Positions 8,231 through 18,297 are shown, numbered from the stretch's first letter. The stretch: DNA of 64,000 bases from Nitrospinae bacterium bin107 (GCA_002238965.1 MPNJ01000004.1:124001-188000); one strand, 5' to 3'. Notes: a model not told the origin generated them from the sequence alone. Numbers and translations: made by a program.

Positions 8231-9385
8231 TCAAGCGGGGTATTTCTCCACCAGGCGCTTCGCAATGACGATGCGCTGGATGTCGTTCGTGCCCTCCCCC
8301 ACCTGCAGGAGAATGGAATCGCGGTAATAGCGCTCGACCGGCAGCTCCTTGATGTAGCCGTACCCCCCGTGAACGTGAACGGCCGCCTCGGACGCCCTCT
8401 GGCAGGCGTCTGAGGCGAAGAGCTTCGCCATGCCGGCCTCGAGATCGCACCGCACGCCCTGGTCTTTCATGCGCGCCGCGCGGTAGGTGAGCTGGCGGGC
8501 CGCTTCGAGGGAGGTGGCCATATCCGCGAGTTTAATCTGGATGGCCTGATACTCGGCGATGGGCTTGCCCATGCTCTTTCTCTGCTGGGCGTATTTGATG
8601 GAATCCTCAAAACAGGCGGCATGAAGCCCCACCGCCCGGGCGGCCACCTGAATACGGCCCAATTCCAGGGCGGCCATAAGCTGATGAAATCCCCTGTTTT
8701 CCTCTCCAATCAGGTACGAAGCCGGGACCGGGCAATCATCAAAAACCAGTTCTCCCGTCCGAAGGCCCTTGTAGCCCATCTTGTCCAGATGGCGGCTGGC
8801 GCTGAAACCGGGCAGATTCCTGTCCATGAGGATGCAGCTGATACCCCGGGTGGGTTTTTCCGCCTTGGGGTTCGTGCGGGCCATGATTGCGAAATGCGTG
8901 GCGTTCTCGCTGTTGGTAATGAACATTTTGGAGCCGTTGACGATGTAGTCCTGTCCTTCCCGGCGGGCGGACGTTCTCAAAGCCGCGACGTCGGAGCCGC
9001 CATCCGCCTCGGTGATGCCGATGCCGAAGCGCATTTTCCCCTCGGCCACTTCCGGGAGCCACTCCTGACGCTGCTCGTCGTTTCCGAATTCGTTGATCAT
9101 CCATCCCACCATCGAATGGCCGCCGAGCACGCCCGTCAGGCTCATCCAGCCCCGCGCCAACTCTTCGGTCAGAACCGTGAAGCTCATCGCATCCATCTCA
9201 CTACCGCCGTAGCACTCCGGCACGAGCGCACCGAAATACCCCAGTTCCTTCATCCGATTGACCAGTGGATGCGGGTATTCGTCTTTATGCTCATACTCGC
9301 TGGCGACGGGTATGACTTCCTGGTTCACGAATTGCCGGACACTGCTCTGCAGCGCGGTCTGAAACTCGTTCAACTGAACATCCAT
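8231..9385 (-). CDS. acyl-CoA dehydrogenase
   Basis: A 384-residue FAD flavoenzyme that makes the alpha-beta double bond in acyl-CoA thioesters. Visible family features are the N-terminal helical domain, the substrate/FAD loop GIGITEADGGSDVAALRT, the C-terminal QRASEAAVHVHGGYGYI motif and the QVGEGTNDIQR segment, whose Glu is the usual catalytic base. Full length; SD CAGGAG upstream of ATG 9385. The ferredoxin gene lies 42 bp upstream on the same strand, so the two are probably co-transcribed. That gene could be an electron carrier, although acyl-CoA dehydrogenases normally use ETF. Chain-length specificity is not predictable. Confidence 0.95.
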   Translation of the reverse strand: MDVQLNEFQTALQSSVRQFVNQEVIPVASEYEHKDEYPHPLVNRMKELGYFGALVPECYGGSEMDAMSFTVLTEELARGWMSLTGVLGGHSMVGWMINEFGNDEQRQEWLPEVAEGKMRFGIGITEADGGSDVAALRTSARREGQDYIVNGSKMFITNSENATHFAIMARTNPKAEKPTRGISCILMDRNLPGFSASRHLDKMGYKGLRTGELVFDDCPVPASYLIGEENRGFHQLMAALELGRIQVAARAVGLHAACFEDSIKYAQQRKSMGKPIAEYQAIQIKLADMATSLEAARQLTYRAARMKDQGVRCDLEAGMAKLFASDACQRASEAAVHVHGGYGYIKELPVERYYRDSILLQVGEGTNDIQRIVIAKRLVEKYPA

Positions 9386-9427
9386 TTCAGTGCTCCTGGA
9401 GTTACATGCGATACCAGCTTTCTATTT

Positions 9428-9769
9428 TCAACCGAACAACGAAAGCCCGCTCATCTCTTCGGGTATCAGGAGCCGTTCCACGGGCTCTCCGTTTACCAAA
9501 TGTTTTTCCACGATTTCTTCGGCATCCTCGGGCCTGACGCCGCCGTACCAGACGTTGTCAGGCATCACACAAACAACTGCTCCATTCTCGCAAACATCCA
9601 TGCAGCTCGTTGCCAGTATGCGGGCACGGCTTTTGAGGTTTTTCTCTTCCAGAAGTAATTTCATCCGCTCTCGGACTTCCAAGGAACCGCAGTTGGTGCA
9701 ACTTCCCTTGGGGTGGTCCGCCTCACGCTCGTTCGTACATACCAAAACGTAGCGTTTTTCTCTAAACAT
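9428..9769 (-). CDS. thioredoxin-like [2Fe-2S] ferredoxin
   Basis: A 113-residue small electron carrier with the thioredoxin-like ferredoxin fold. The likely cluster ligands are C11, C24, C56 and C60 (VCTN...GSC...SCMDVC), the C-x12-C...C-x3-C pattern of this family. The ATG at 9769 with AGGAAAG directly upstream is chosen; the frame runs 34 codons further upstream with no site. It is the first gene of a two-gene unit with the acyl-CoA dehydrogenase and is divergent from lutA. Composition becomes noticeably AT-richer from about here on. Confidence 0.88.
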   Translation of the reverse strand: MFREKRYVLVCTNEREADHPKGSCTNCGSLEVRERMKLLLEEKNLKSRARILATSCMDVCENGAVVCVMPDNVWYGGVRPEDAEEIVEKHLVNGEPVERLLIPEEMSGLSLFG

Positions 9770-9796
9770 CTTTCCTGCCCCGGGGTTTGGCGATGA

Positions 9797-9810
9797 TATG
9801 GATATCCATA
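9797..9810. promoter_or_regulatory. perfect 14-bp palindrome, possible operator
   Basis: tatggatatccata lies 28 bp upstream of the ferredoxin start in the ferredoxin/lutA divergent region. A regulator binding here could act on either side, but none is encoded nearby. Function inferred from position only. Confidence 0.35.
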
Positions 9811-9912
9811 ATTCCCATAAAGATGCGAAATCTGCCTTGGCTTTCTGCGGACACCGTATGGAAGCTAACATTTATGAAGTGTCCATTCAACGGGAATCTC
9901 CTAAATCTTTAT

Positions 9913-9942
9913 TTGAATTGAAGCTGTAAAACAGCATAATAT
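9913..9942 (+). promoter_or_regulatory. lutA promoter with operator-like inverted repeat
   Basis: A sigma70-type TTGAAT (9913-9918), 18-bp spacer and TAATAT (9937-9942) precede lutA by about 40 bp. Between the boxes sits GCTGT-AAA-ACAGC (9923-9935), where a repressor would block RNA polymerase. Lut operons are commonly repressed by GntR- or LacI-type regulators; none is in the window. Confidence 0.5.
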
Positions 9943-9984
9943 GCTCTTGTTAGGCTGTACGTACTCTTTAGCGGGAAAGCGGAC

Positions 9985-10755
9985 ATGGCTATTGAATCTC
10001 CTGATAATCGACCCAAGCGCGTCTTGTTCTTCGCCACTTGCCTGGTGGACCAGTTTTTCCCCGAAGTCGGTGAGGCCACAGTTCATTTGCTTGAGAAAGC
10101 AGATATCGAAGTAATTTTTCCGGAAGGGCTCACCTGTTGTGGACTTCCTCATTTCAACAATGGTTTCAGGGGAGAGGCAAGAAAAACTCTCGAAACCCAA
10201 TTACATCTACTGGAGGGCGACATTCCGATTATCGCCCCCTCGGGTTCATGCGGCTGGATGCTCAAATGCGTTTTGCCCACCTTGTTCCCGGACGACCCAT
10301 GGGCGCGTGAAAAAGCGGCACAAATCGCCGGGCGGGTGATCGAGTTGTCCCAATTCCTGTGCCAAATTGAGATGAGGGAATTCGGTTCCACACTTCCCGG
10401 TAAAACCGTCTATCATGACTCTTGTCACCTGCTCCGTGGGTTGGGAGAAAACCAAACGCCCCGCCAGTGCCTCGACCACGTAGCGGAAAACCGCGAAGAG
10501 TTGCCCAACAGTGATCGCTGTTGTGGGTTCGGTGGATCGTTTTGCGTAAAATTCCCAGAAGTTTCGTGCGCAATGCTTGAAGATAAGATCAAATCCGCCG
10601 AGGAAGTAGACGCGACTTGGCTCGTAGCAGCAGACGCCGGCTGCATGTTGAATATCGCGGGTGGATTATCAAGGCGAAAATCGAAAATCAAACTCCTCCA
10701 CATTGCACAAGCCCTAGCTGGACCACACAATCCGGGCTGGCCCGAGGGGTATTAA
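9985..10755 (+). CDS. lutA: LutA-type Fe-S protein (two CCG domains)
   Basis: A 256-residue cytosolic (Fe-S) protein of the LutA/GlpC-C-terminal/HdrB-like family, one of three subunits of the LutABC lactate-oxidising complex or of related hydroxyacid oxidases. Two CCG cysteine-rich domains are visible: GLTCCGLPHFNNG near residue 50 with SGSCGWM after it, and DSCHLLRG followed by CCGFGGSFC near residue 175. The stop overlaps closely with the next gene, which begins 2 bp later, so translation is probably coupled. Lactate is the likeliest substrate from family knowledge; glycolate or another 2-hydroxyacid is possible. Confidence 0.88.
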   Translation: MAIESPDNRPKRVLFFATCLVDQFFPEVGEATVHLLEKADIEVIFPEGLTCCGLPHFNNGFRGEARKTLETQLHLLEGDIPIIAPSGSCGWMLKCVLPTLFPDDPWAREKAAQIAGRVIELSQFLCQIEMREFGSTLPGKTVYHDSCHLLRGLGENQTPRQCLDHVAENREELPNSDRCCGFGGSFCVKFPEVSCAMLEDKIKSAEEVDATWLVAADAGCMLNIAGGLSRRKSKIKLLHIAQALAGPHNPGWPEGY

Positions 10756-10757
10756 CT

Positions 10758-12878
10758 TTGAGCTCACCTTTCAATCAGCGCGCAAATTCCGCATTAGTCA
10801 ATATCCCTTTGCAGGATGCTCTTCAAGCGGCTACAGGCAAATTCGCCAACCAGCGCGCACATGCCTTCGAATCGACTGCGGCACCGCTCGCCTTAAGGGC
10901 AAAAGCAAGGGAAATCCGCAGGAAAACGTTCGATGAGATCGACAAGCATCTGGAAACCTTATTCACAAACCTCCAGAATCTCGGCGTGCATGTTCACTCC
11001 GCGCCCGATGCGGATTCCGCAAAGCGAATCGTCCTAGAAATCGCCCGCAAGCACAATGTCGAAACGGTCGTCAAGAGCAAATCCATGGCTTCTGAGGAGA
11101 TCCATCTGAATCAGGCGCTGGAGGCGGCGGGAATCACCCCATACGAAACCGACCTGGGCGAATGGATACTCCAGTTGGCCAACGAGACACCGAGCCACCT
11201 CGTGGCGCCGGCCATACATAAGACGTTGAAGCAGGTGCAAGACCTTTTCCGCGCAAAAGTAGACCCCAATGCCGGCTCTGACCCCCAGGAACTCACGTCA
11301 ATCGCTCGTGAGAAACTCAGAACGGAATTTCTGCGGGCGGGCATGGGAATCAGTGGCGTGAATTTCGCCGTAGCGGAATCCGGAACCCTTTGTCTCGTTA
11401 CGAACGAGGGGAACGGACGGCTCGTCACCACTTTACCCAAAGTCCACGTGGCGATTATGGGGTTCGAAAAAGTAGTGCCCACGTTACGAGATACGCTTAC
11501 ACTCCTGTCAGTGCTCCCGCGTAGCGCAACAGGTCAAAAACTTACCAGTTATTTCACCATGCTCACCGGACCAAGAAGAGAAAACGAGGCTGACGGTCCC
11601 GATGAGGTTCATCTCTTGCTCCTGGACGGAGGACGCTCCAGGCATCTAGGAACTCCTTTTCAGGAAGCATTTCATTGTATCCGATGCGGGGCCTGCCAAA
11701 ATGCCTGCCCGGTTTTCCAAACAGTCGGAGGCCATACATACGACTCCGTATACGGGGGACCAATCGGTTCGATCTTGAGTCCAATGCTCCGCGGCCTCGA
11801 AGTCTCCGGTGAGCTTCCCGCGGCATCGAGTCTATGCGGCGCCTGCATGGATGCCTGCCCCGTATTTGTAGACATCCCCCGCATGTTGCTGGAAATGAGA
11901 GAAGCGAGAACGGTCAAAAAAAACAACGCGCTAATGGAGAGATTTTCATTTCGCATGCTCGGTATGGTGATGCGTAAACCTTTTGTCTGGGAGACGGGTT
12001 TCAAGTTGGGGTCGGTTTTCTCAAGATTCCTGAACGCCAAAGTTGCCGCATGGTTACCGGGACCTCTGGGAGCGTGGGCGCAGGGACGCGAACTTCCAAG
12101 AATCGCAAAAAAAAGTTTCCGCACGCGCTGGCGAGAAAAAAAACGAAGGGGCGTCGATTCCTCTTCTGCGGCTAATGGCGTATCGCAAGCGGACAGCCCG
12201 GATGCGATAATCGAAAAAACCCATCATGCCCTGGAATTGGCGCATGGATTATCACACGGCCATATTGATTGCCCTGATGGCCCCTTGCCGGAAATCAACG
12301 TCCCGGACACCGTCGTACGTTTCGCTACAGAGTTCGAAGCGGTGGCGAACCCCGCTCTACAACCAAGTTCCATCGATGACATCCGGGAATATGTCCTTAA
12401 CATGGCGGCGAAATGGAAAGAATACCCCGTTGCCATCAGCGATGGCCTTCCGGTTGAAGTAGCCGGTTGGCTCATGGAAGAAGGTTTCGACGTGATTTCC
12501 CCATCGATTGACGGGGATAATCGAGATGCCATCGCCCGCTGCGGCATCGGGATCACGGGTTGCGACTGGGCGATTGCGGAAACAGGCAGCATCGTCTTGC
12601 GGAGCGGACCGGGCCATCCGCGTCTTCATTCCTTACTTCCGGAAACTCACCTGGCTCTTGTTCCCGCAAATAACATATTGCCGCATATTTCCTCACTGGG
12701 TCCTGAGCTCGAAAGCATATTCAAGCAAGAAGAAGGCCATTCGGCCAGTTGCGTGAACATCATCACGGGACCTAGTCGTTCGGCCGACATCGCTCTGACT
12801 CTCATCAAAGGTGTGCATGGTCCGCGCGATGTTTTTGCGATTATCGTTCCTGACGTGCTCATCGCACGAAGCCAGTGA
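10758..12878 (+). CDS. lutB: LutB-LutC fusion, lactate utilisation protein
   Basis: A 706-residue fusion. Residues 1 to about 470 are LutB: a LUD domain (conserved GISGVNFAVAESGTLCLVTNEGN and TSYFTMLTGPR) followed by two ferredoxin-type clusters, CIRCGACQNACPVF (about 308) and CGACMDACPVF (about 363). After a basic low-complexity linker (about 450-500), residues 500-706 are a second LUD domain like LutC (CGIGITGCDWAIAETGSIVL, IITGPSRSADIALTLIKGVHGP). LutC is normally a separate protein. Start is the TTG at 10758 with GAGGGG 8 nt upstream, directly after the lutA stop; upstream in-frame codons would lie inside lutA. A strong bidirectional terminator follows. Confidence 0.88.
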   Translation: MSSPFNQRANSALVNIPLQDALQAATGKFANQRAHAFESTAAPLALRAKAREIRRKTFDEIDKHLETLFTNLQNLGVHVHSAPDADSAKRIVLEIARKHNVETVVKSKSMASEEIHLNQALEAAGITPYETDLGEWILQLANETPSHLVAPAIHKTLKQVQDLFRAKVDPNAGSDPQELTSIAREKLRTEFLRAGMGISGVNFAVAESGTLCLVTNEGNGRLVTTLPKVHVAIMGFEKVVPTLRDTLTLLSVLPRSATGQKLTSYFTMLTGPRRENEADGPDEVHLLLLDGGRSRHLGTPFQEAFHCIRCGACQNACPVFQTVGGHTYDSVYGGPIGSILSPMLRGLEVSGELPAASSLCGACMDACPVFVDIPRMLLEMREARTVKKNNALMERFSFRMLGMVMRKPFVWETGFKLGSVFSRFLNAKVAAWLPGPLGAWAQGRELPRIAKKSFRTRWREKKRRGVDSSSAANGVSQADSPDAIIEKTHHALELAHGLSHGHIDCPDGPLPEINVPDTVVRFATEFEAVANPALQPSSIDDIREYVLNMAAKWKEYPVAISDGLPVEVAGWLMEEGFDVISPSIDGDNRDAIARCGIGITGCDWAIAETGSIVLRSGPGHPRLHSLLPETHLALVPANNILPHISSLGPELESIFKQEEGHSASCVNIITGPSRSADIALTLIKGVHGPRDVFAIIVPDVLIARSQ

Positions 12879-12948
12879 ACATCCCTGTTTGCAAAGAAGG
12901 AAACCCATCAGCACAAGTCTGAAATGAAACATTTATTCCGATACGATA

Positions 12949-12988
12949 GAAAACCCCCTCGAGAAATAATCTACTCGAGGGGGTTTTC
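12949..12988. terminator. bidirectional rho-independent terminator, lutBC/glnA
   Basis: A 15-bp perfect stem (gaaaaccccctcgag / ctcgagggggttttc) around a 10-nt loop, with A-run on one side and T-run on the other. It sits between convergent lutBC and glnA and can serve both. Confidence 0.92.
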
Positions 12989-13023
12989 AATACTCGGCAA
13001 CTCAGAATCGGTGACACCAAAAT

Positions 13024-14436
13024 TTAAATGTCATAGTAGAGGTGGAATTCGTGGGGATGCGGGCGCAGGCGAATCGCATCCACTTCCTCTTCACGCTTGT
13101 ATTCGATCCAGTTATCGATGACATCCTTTGTAAAGACGTCGCCATTCAACAAGAACTCATAGTCAGCCTCAAGCGCGTCCAGAGCTTCGGGTAGGCTACC
13201 AGGCGTCTGTTGCACGCTTCCTTTTTCTTCGGGACCAAGATCGTAGAGATTCTTGTCGATTGGCTCGGGCGGCATGATTTTATTCTGAATACCATCCAGA
13301 CCAGCCATCAACATCGCGGCGAAGGCCATATAGGGATTGCATGAGGGATCCGGGCAACGGAATTCGACCCTCTTGGCCTTCTCGCTTGAGGAATACATTG
13401 GAATGCGTACACACGCGCTCCTGTTGCGGCAGCTATAGATCAAGTTAATCGGCGCCTCATAGCCAGGAACCAAGCGGCGGTAGCTGTTCGTCGTCGGGTT
13501 GGTGAAAGCCAACAACGCAGGCGCATGCTTCAACAAGCCACCGATGTAGTAAAGCGCGTCAGGGCTCAGATCGCCATAAGTTCCAGCGCGATACATGATG
13601 TTCTTGCCATCCTTCCAGATGCTCTGGTGGCAGTGCATCCCGGTGCCGTTGTCTAGGAAAACGGGTTTCGGCATGAAGGTCGCCGTTTTTCCGTGCTTTC
13701 TCGCCACGTTCTTGACGATGTACTTGTACTTCATCAGCTTATCCGCCGTTGTCACCAGGGTGTCGAATCGAATATCGATTTCACATTGCCCGGCGGAGGC
13801 CACTTCATGATGATGCACTTCACACTCGACGCCACAATCCAGCATTGTCAGCATCATCTCCGAGCGGACGTCCTGGAGCGTGTCGTTGGGGGGCAGGGGA
13901 AAATAGCCTTCTTTGTAGCGGTTCTTGTGGCCGAGGTTCGGATCTTCGTTAACACCTGTGTTCCAGGCAGCCTCAGACGAATCGACCTCGTAGAAAGCGT
14001 GATTTTCCGAACCCGAATAGCGCACATCGTCGAACACGAAAAACTCGGCTTCGGGACCGAAATAAGCGACATCCCCGACACCGGTAGACTTCATGTACTG
14101 CTCTGCTTTGATGGCGATATGCCGCGGGTCGCGATCGTAGAGCTCGAGCGTAACCGGATCCTTGATGTCGCAGATAAGGACCAGGGTAGGAATTTTCATG
14201 AACGGGTCGATGAAAGCGGTCGTTGGATCCGGAATGAGGAGCATGTCGCTTTGATCGATGCTTTGAAATCCCCGAATGCTCGAGCCGTCGAAGCCAACAC
14301 CTTCCTCGAAGGTATCTTCCTCAAGCGTATCGATGTGCGCTGAGAAATGCTGCCACATGCCAGGCATGTCTATGAAACGATAGTCAACTATTTTAGCGCC
14401 ACTTTCCTTAGCTAGCTTCAAGACATCTGCAACCAT
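13024..14436 (-). CDS. glnA: type I glutamine synthetase
   Basis: A 470-residue enzyme catalysing ATP-dependent glutamine formation from glutamate and ammonia; dodecameric GSI-beta type. Seen: beta-grasp N-domain; the metal/ATP residues in [10 protein letters not shown] and [16 protein letters not shown]; the [17 protein letters not shown] loop; and the adenylylation site [11 protein letters not shown] (Tyr near residue 398), implying control by GlnE, which is not in the window. ATG 14436 has GGAGGAG 6 nt upstream. It is third in glnB-glnD-glnA on one strand, 82 bp after glnD, so it can share the glnB promoter or have its own. Confidence 0.98.
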   Translation of the reverse strand: MVADVLKLAKESGAKIVDYRFIDMPGMWQHFSAHIDTLEEDTFEEGVGFDGSSIRGFQSIDQSDMLLIPDPTTAFIDPFMKIPTLVLICDIKDPVTLELYDRDPRHIAIKAEQYMKSTGVGDVAYFGPEAEFFVFDDVRYSGSENHAFYEVDSSEAAWNTGVNEDPNLGHKNRYKEGYFPLPPNDTLQDVRSEMMLTMLDCGVECEVHHHEVASAGQCEIDIRFDTLVTTADKLMKYKYIVKNVARKHGKTATFMPKPVFLDNGTGMHCHQSIWKDGKNIMYRAGTYGDLSPDALYYIGGLLKHAPALLAFTNPTTNSYRRLVPGYEAPINLIYSCRNRSACVRIPMYSSSEKAKRVEFRCPDPSCNPYMAFAAMLMAGLDGIQNKIMPPEPIDKNLYDLGPEEKGSVQQTPGSLPEALDALEADYEFLLNGDVFTKDVIDNWIEYKREEEVDAIRLRPHPHEFHLYYDI

Positions 14437-14461
14437 CTGTTACTCCTCCATACGGAATTGT

Positions 14462-14491
14462 GGTTTTGTAAGAAATTATCCGCACAAAACC
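14462..14491. promoter_or_regulatory. inverted repeat upstream of glnA
   Basis: GGTTTTGT-N14-ACAAAACC lies in the 82-bp glnD-glnA gap, about 25 bp before the glnA start. It could be an operator or a small RNA hairpin in the glnDA message. No -24/-12 sigma54 promoter is evident. Confidence 0.35.
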
Positions 14492-14518
14492 GGGATTTGT
14501 TCAGCCCCTAAGGCTTTG

Positions 14519-17260
14519 TTATGACATGATGACGCCAACCGGGCGTCCTTCCTCCAGGATTTCGCTAAGATTTCCACACAACTCCTTCAGTCTGGTCGTA
14601 TCTTCTAATTTTCGACCGTTGTCGTCCGTGATGTAGAAAGCATCCACAGCGCATTGGCCTTCCGTGGTAATTTTGGCACGGGATATGGATATGCCTTCTT
14701 GCGCAAAAAATTGAGCGATTTGCGCCAGAAGGCCGTATCTATCGGGCGCTACGACCTCCAAAACTGTCGCGTCCTCACTCGCCGTCTGGTCGAATTCGAC
14801 CAGTATCGGTAGATCGAACGACATCCGTTTCTTCAAGCGCAGATATTTTTTGCTCCGTCCCAAGAATTCCGACAAACCCAGTTTTCCCGATAGTAACTCT
14901 TCCAGCGATTTCCGGAATTTTTTCCATAGCCCTTCGTCGACGACGGCCTTTCCATCGGCATCCACTACTTCAAACGTATCTATCACCAAACCATCTTCGC
15001 GCGTATATACTTTCGCATCCAGAATATTGAGTTCATACACTGCAAACGCGCCTGCGATTAGCGCGAACAATCCAAGTTGATCCTTGCAGAAAAGCGTTAA
15101 GAGCGTATGTCCCCGCCGCCTGCGATGCGTGATATCCATCTCGCATATCGTTTCTTCTGAAATGCGGGCACCAAGCTCAATATGGCGTAGGATACCTTGC
15201 GGCGAAGTCCCGGTGCGATATCTTTCTGGCATAGATTCCATATGTCCGACGATATCCTCGCGATCTACCCAGCTTCCTCCCGCTCTCGCTTCCAAACTCA
15301 CCTGCTCTATGATGTCTCCCTTGCGCTTTCTCCTATACAAATCCTCTCCGGTTTCCATCACCCTGAGCACTCGCTTGTACAGTTCATAAATTAAAGCGCT
15401 TCGCCATTCATTCCATATGCCGGGAGCTACGGCAGAAATATCTGCATACGTCAATAGATACAGCATTTGAAGCCTTTCGACCGTTTCCATTTTATCGGCG
15501 AAATTGCTGATCAGGACAGGATCGTCGATATCGCGTCTTTCAGCCGTAATGCTCATTTCAATATGGCAAGCCACCAGAAATTCGATGATGCTCCCCTGGT
15601 CCGCCGGCAGGCCCATGCGCATTATGATATCGGGGAGCGCGGATGAACTCTTGTGCACATGCCTCGGCCCCCTAGCCTTTCCGATATCGTGAAACAAAAG
15701 CGCAAGCCTCAATATGTTGGTGCGCTCCATCTCTCGGTGAATGTGGGCCACTTGTTGCAAGGACACGTCTTTCGTATATGTTAGCTCATCCAATGCCGCC
15801 AGGGTCAACAAAGTATGTTCATCTGCAGTATATCGATGGTAATGATCGTACTGGACGAAACACGTCAAAGGCTCAAACTCAGGGATATAACGCCCCAATA
15901 GACCGAGGCCGTGCATTTCGTGCATCGTAGTCGTCACCCCGGTCTTACCGCTCAATATCCGCAAGAAGCTGTCCCTTACATCCGGCGAAGAGCGAAAATT
16001 ATCATCGACGGTATCCAGGTGGACTCGAACAAAGTTCCTTACGTTCGGGGATAAACGGCACCCGAAGCGATATTGACACTCGAAGATCTTCATCAGGCCC
16101 GTAGGATTTTCAAGGATTGCTTCAGGATTGGATTCATCCAGAACGAGCGAATGGTAGTCCTGCAAAGCCAATCCATCTTCGAGGGGTTGGAACCTGGGTT
16201 TTCTGTTGACCCATCTTCTGCTCTTCAGATGGTCTTCTAGGCTTTCAAAAAAATCACGGCAAAAAATGTGCAGGTCTCTGGCATGCAAGAAGTAATCGCG
16301 CATCAAGCACTCGCTGGCCAGAGCGCTTTCTTCGTCTGCATAACCCAACGCAGGAGCGATCTCAGCTTGCGCCGGAAAATTCAGCATATCATTTTTTGTT
16401 TTTGCGCGGATGTGAAGTTGGGCTCGGATGCGAAGGAGAAAATCATACGCTTTCATCGCTTTTTCGAACTCGGCTTGGGGCACCCAGCCCTTGCGCCATA
16501 TTTCGTCTATTTCCTTCAAGCCAAAAGCCTTGGCCAACCAACAGACGGCATGGAAATCCCGCAAGCCCCCCGCGCTTTCCTTGACGTTCGGCTCCAGTAC
16601 ATAAACCGATGGGTCCCATGAGCGGTATCGTCTCATTCGCTCTTCAAGGCGATTTCGAAGATGAGAACTTTTCGCGACACGCTGTAGATAACTATCGAAT
16701 TTTTTATTGAATTCACGGAAAACTTCTTTGCTGCCCGCCAATAAACGATTCTCCAGCATGGCGGTTTCGCTTTGGTAATCTTCCTTGGCAATTTTCAGAC
16801 AATTAGAAATGGTTCTGGCGCTATGACCTATCGTTAGACCTGCATCCCACATCAGATACAAGACAGAGCGTATCAATTCACTGATTTGTCCCTCATGTCC
16901 TGAAAATAGAAACAACAGGTCAATATCCGAGCCAGGAGACAATTCCCCTCGCCCATATCCGCCAATCGCTACCAGAGTGCATGAAAACGCCTGATCGTCT
17001 TGGCCGGATTTTCTCCTTTCTCCCTCCAAAGCGTACGCATAAACTTGAGCAATATAAGCATCCATGAAATTCGCATGGGCTTTACACAACTCGTATCCAC
17101 CCGCGCCCTCATGCTGCGCATTGCATATATGTTCGCCCGCCTGTGCGTACGACTCCTTGATGTAACGGAGAAATCCGCTTCGTTCCCACCCGCTGGCGGC
17201 AAGAGTAGTTTCTCGAATATCGTTTTGAAGTTTTAATAAATGGTTGAGAGATGGCGTCAT
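14519..17260 (-). CDS. glnD: [protein-PII] uridylyltransferase / uridylyl-removing enzyme
   Basis: A 913-residue bifunctional glutamine sensor that uridylylates GlnB when glutamine is low and deuridylylates it when high. Domains in order: nucleotidyltransferase with GGYGRGELSPGSDIDLLFLF (about 93-112); GlnD-specific helical region with ESAGGLRDFH; HD hydrolase domain with LLFHDIGKARG (about 520-530); and two C-terminal ACT domains (about 725-800 and 827-905) that bind glutamine. Length is normal for the family. It starts 12 bp after the glnB stop, so the modifying enzyme and its substrate are co-transcribed. Confidence 0.97.
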   Translation of the reverse strand: MTPSLNHLLKLQNDIRETTLAASGWERSGFLRYIKESYAQAGEHICNAQHEGAGGYELCKAHANFMDAYIAQVYAYALEGERRKSGQDDQAFSCTLVAIGGYGRGELSPGSDIDLLFLFSGHEGQISELIRSVLYLMWDAGLTIGHSARTISNCLKIAKEDYQSETAMLENRLLAGSKEVFREFNKKFDSYLQRVAKSSHLRNRLEERMRRYRSWDPSVYVLEPNVKESAGGLRDFHAVCWLAKAFGLKEIDEIWRKGWVPQAEFEKAMKAYDFLLRIRAQLHIRAKTKNDMLNFPAQAEIAPALGYADEESALASECLMRDYFLHARDLHIFCRDFFESLEDHLKSRRWVNRKPRFQPLEDGLALQDYHSLVLDESNPEAILENPTGLMKIFECQYRFGCRLSPNVRNFVRVHLDTVDDNFRSSPDVRDSFLRILSGKTGVTTTMHEMHGLGLLGRYIPEFEPLTCFVQYDHYHRYTADEHTLLTLAALDELTYTKDVSLQQVAHIHREMERTNILRLALLFHDIGKARGPRHVHKSSSALPDIIMRMGLPADQGSIIEFLVACHIEMSITAERRDIDDPVLISNFADKMETVERLQMLYLLTYADISAVAPGIWNEWRSALIYELYKRVLRVMETGEDLYRRKRKGDIIEQVSLEARAGGSWVDREDIVGHMESMPERYRTGTSPQGILRHIELGARISEETICEMDITHRRRRGHTLLTLFCKDQLGLFALIAGAFAVYELNILDAKVYTREDGLVIDTFEVVDADGKAVVDEGLWKKFRKSLEELLSGKLGLSEFLGRSKKYLRLKKRMSFDLPILVEFDQTASEDATVLEVVAPDRYGLLAQIAQFFAQEGISISRAKITTEGQCAVDAFYITDDNGRKLEDTTRLKELCGNLSEILEEGRPVGVIMS

Positions 17261-17272
17261 CGGAAGATATCG

Positions 17273-17629
<357 letters not shown>

Positions 17630-17662
17630 TCAAGTGAAGTTCCAATGGGATGGTTTTTATCG

Positions 17663-17690
17663 ACTATAACACGCAATGGTTGGTCGTCAA
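17663..17690 (-). promoter_or_regulatory. sigma70-type promoter for glnB-glnD-glnA
   Basis: On the minus strand TTGACG (17690-17685), a 16-bp spacer and TATAGT (17668-17663) precede the glnB ATG by about 50 bp. The rest of the 328-bp divergent gap (17612-17939) shows no further gene; a sigma54 site was looked for and not found. Confidence 0.55.
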
Positions 17691-17939
17691 TCAATAAACC
17701 CCATGAACAACTACTCTCTGTGTTCACTCAAACAGGTAATTTACACGAAATATGTTTCCATGGTGTTACATGAGGATGGCGAACGATTTCAGGTTTTCAT
17801 GTAATCCTGGAAATTTCCTCGAATCGCACCGCCTGAAGGTTGCGTGAGACGGGGCTTTTCCTTACACTTCGTTGCTGGTTCTTTCGTATTCCCATTAATT
17901 TTAAGGCCCTTTATTCAATTCCGTAGGAGAATTTCAGCA

Positions 17940-18260
17940 ATGGAGTGCACGCTATTAGAAGCACCAGTAGAATGTCATTTTTCATCGAAAGGCTCCAATG
18001 GACAAAACCAATGCTCATACAACGGGAGTTCCTGCCTCCCCGTCGTCGAGGATTGCCTTACAGGCGATGACGAGAATGTATGCGAGCACGTCCTGGAGTT
18101 TCCAAAAGGAAAGTTCTGCTCCAAATTTCCAAATCCGGAAAACCGTTGGGAACGCGGTAGATGCCCTCTCGCGACGCATATCAAGGTAGACTTCGAGGCC
18201 CCTCTGGAGAAAAAACTCAACCCACTGAAAGCCTCAAAACGGGCTGCGCGAGGAAACTAA
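17940..18260 (+). CDS. PxxKW family cysteine-rich protein
   Basis: A 106-residue small cytosolic protein with eight cysteines spread over residues 3-75 and the hallmark segment KFCSKFPNPENRWERGRCPLATHIK, broken here only in that PxxKW reads PxxRW. The family is common in Desulfobacterota and usually lies near nitrogen or respiratory genes. The cysteines suggest Zn or Fe-S binding, but the role is not known. ATG at 17940 is preceded by TAGGAGA at good distance. It is divergent from glnB, sharing a 328-bp control region, and ends at a hairpin terminator. Charged Lys/Arg-rich tail after residue 85. Confidence 0.8.
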   Translation: MECTLLEAPVECHFSSKGSNGQNQCSYNGSSCLPVVEDCLTGDDENVCEHVLEFPKGKFCSKFPNPENRWERGRCPLATHIKVDFEAPLEKKLNPLKASKRAARGN

Positions 18261-18297
18261 AGGGAAAACATATTTACTGAGGAATGCTTTACGCCAC

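Noticed and set aside
10617-10757. Upstream extension of lutBC
   Set aside because: It would overlap lutA's Fe-S region in another frame. The TTG at 10758 has its own SD.
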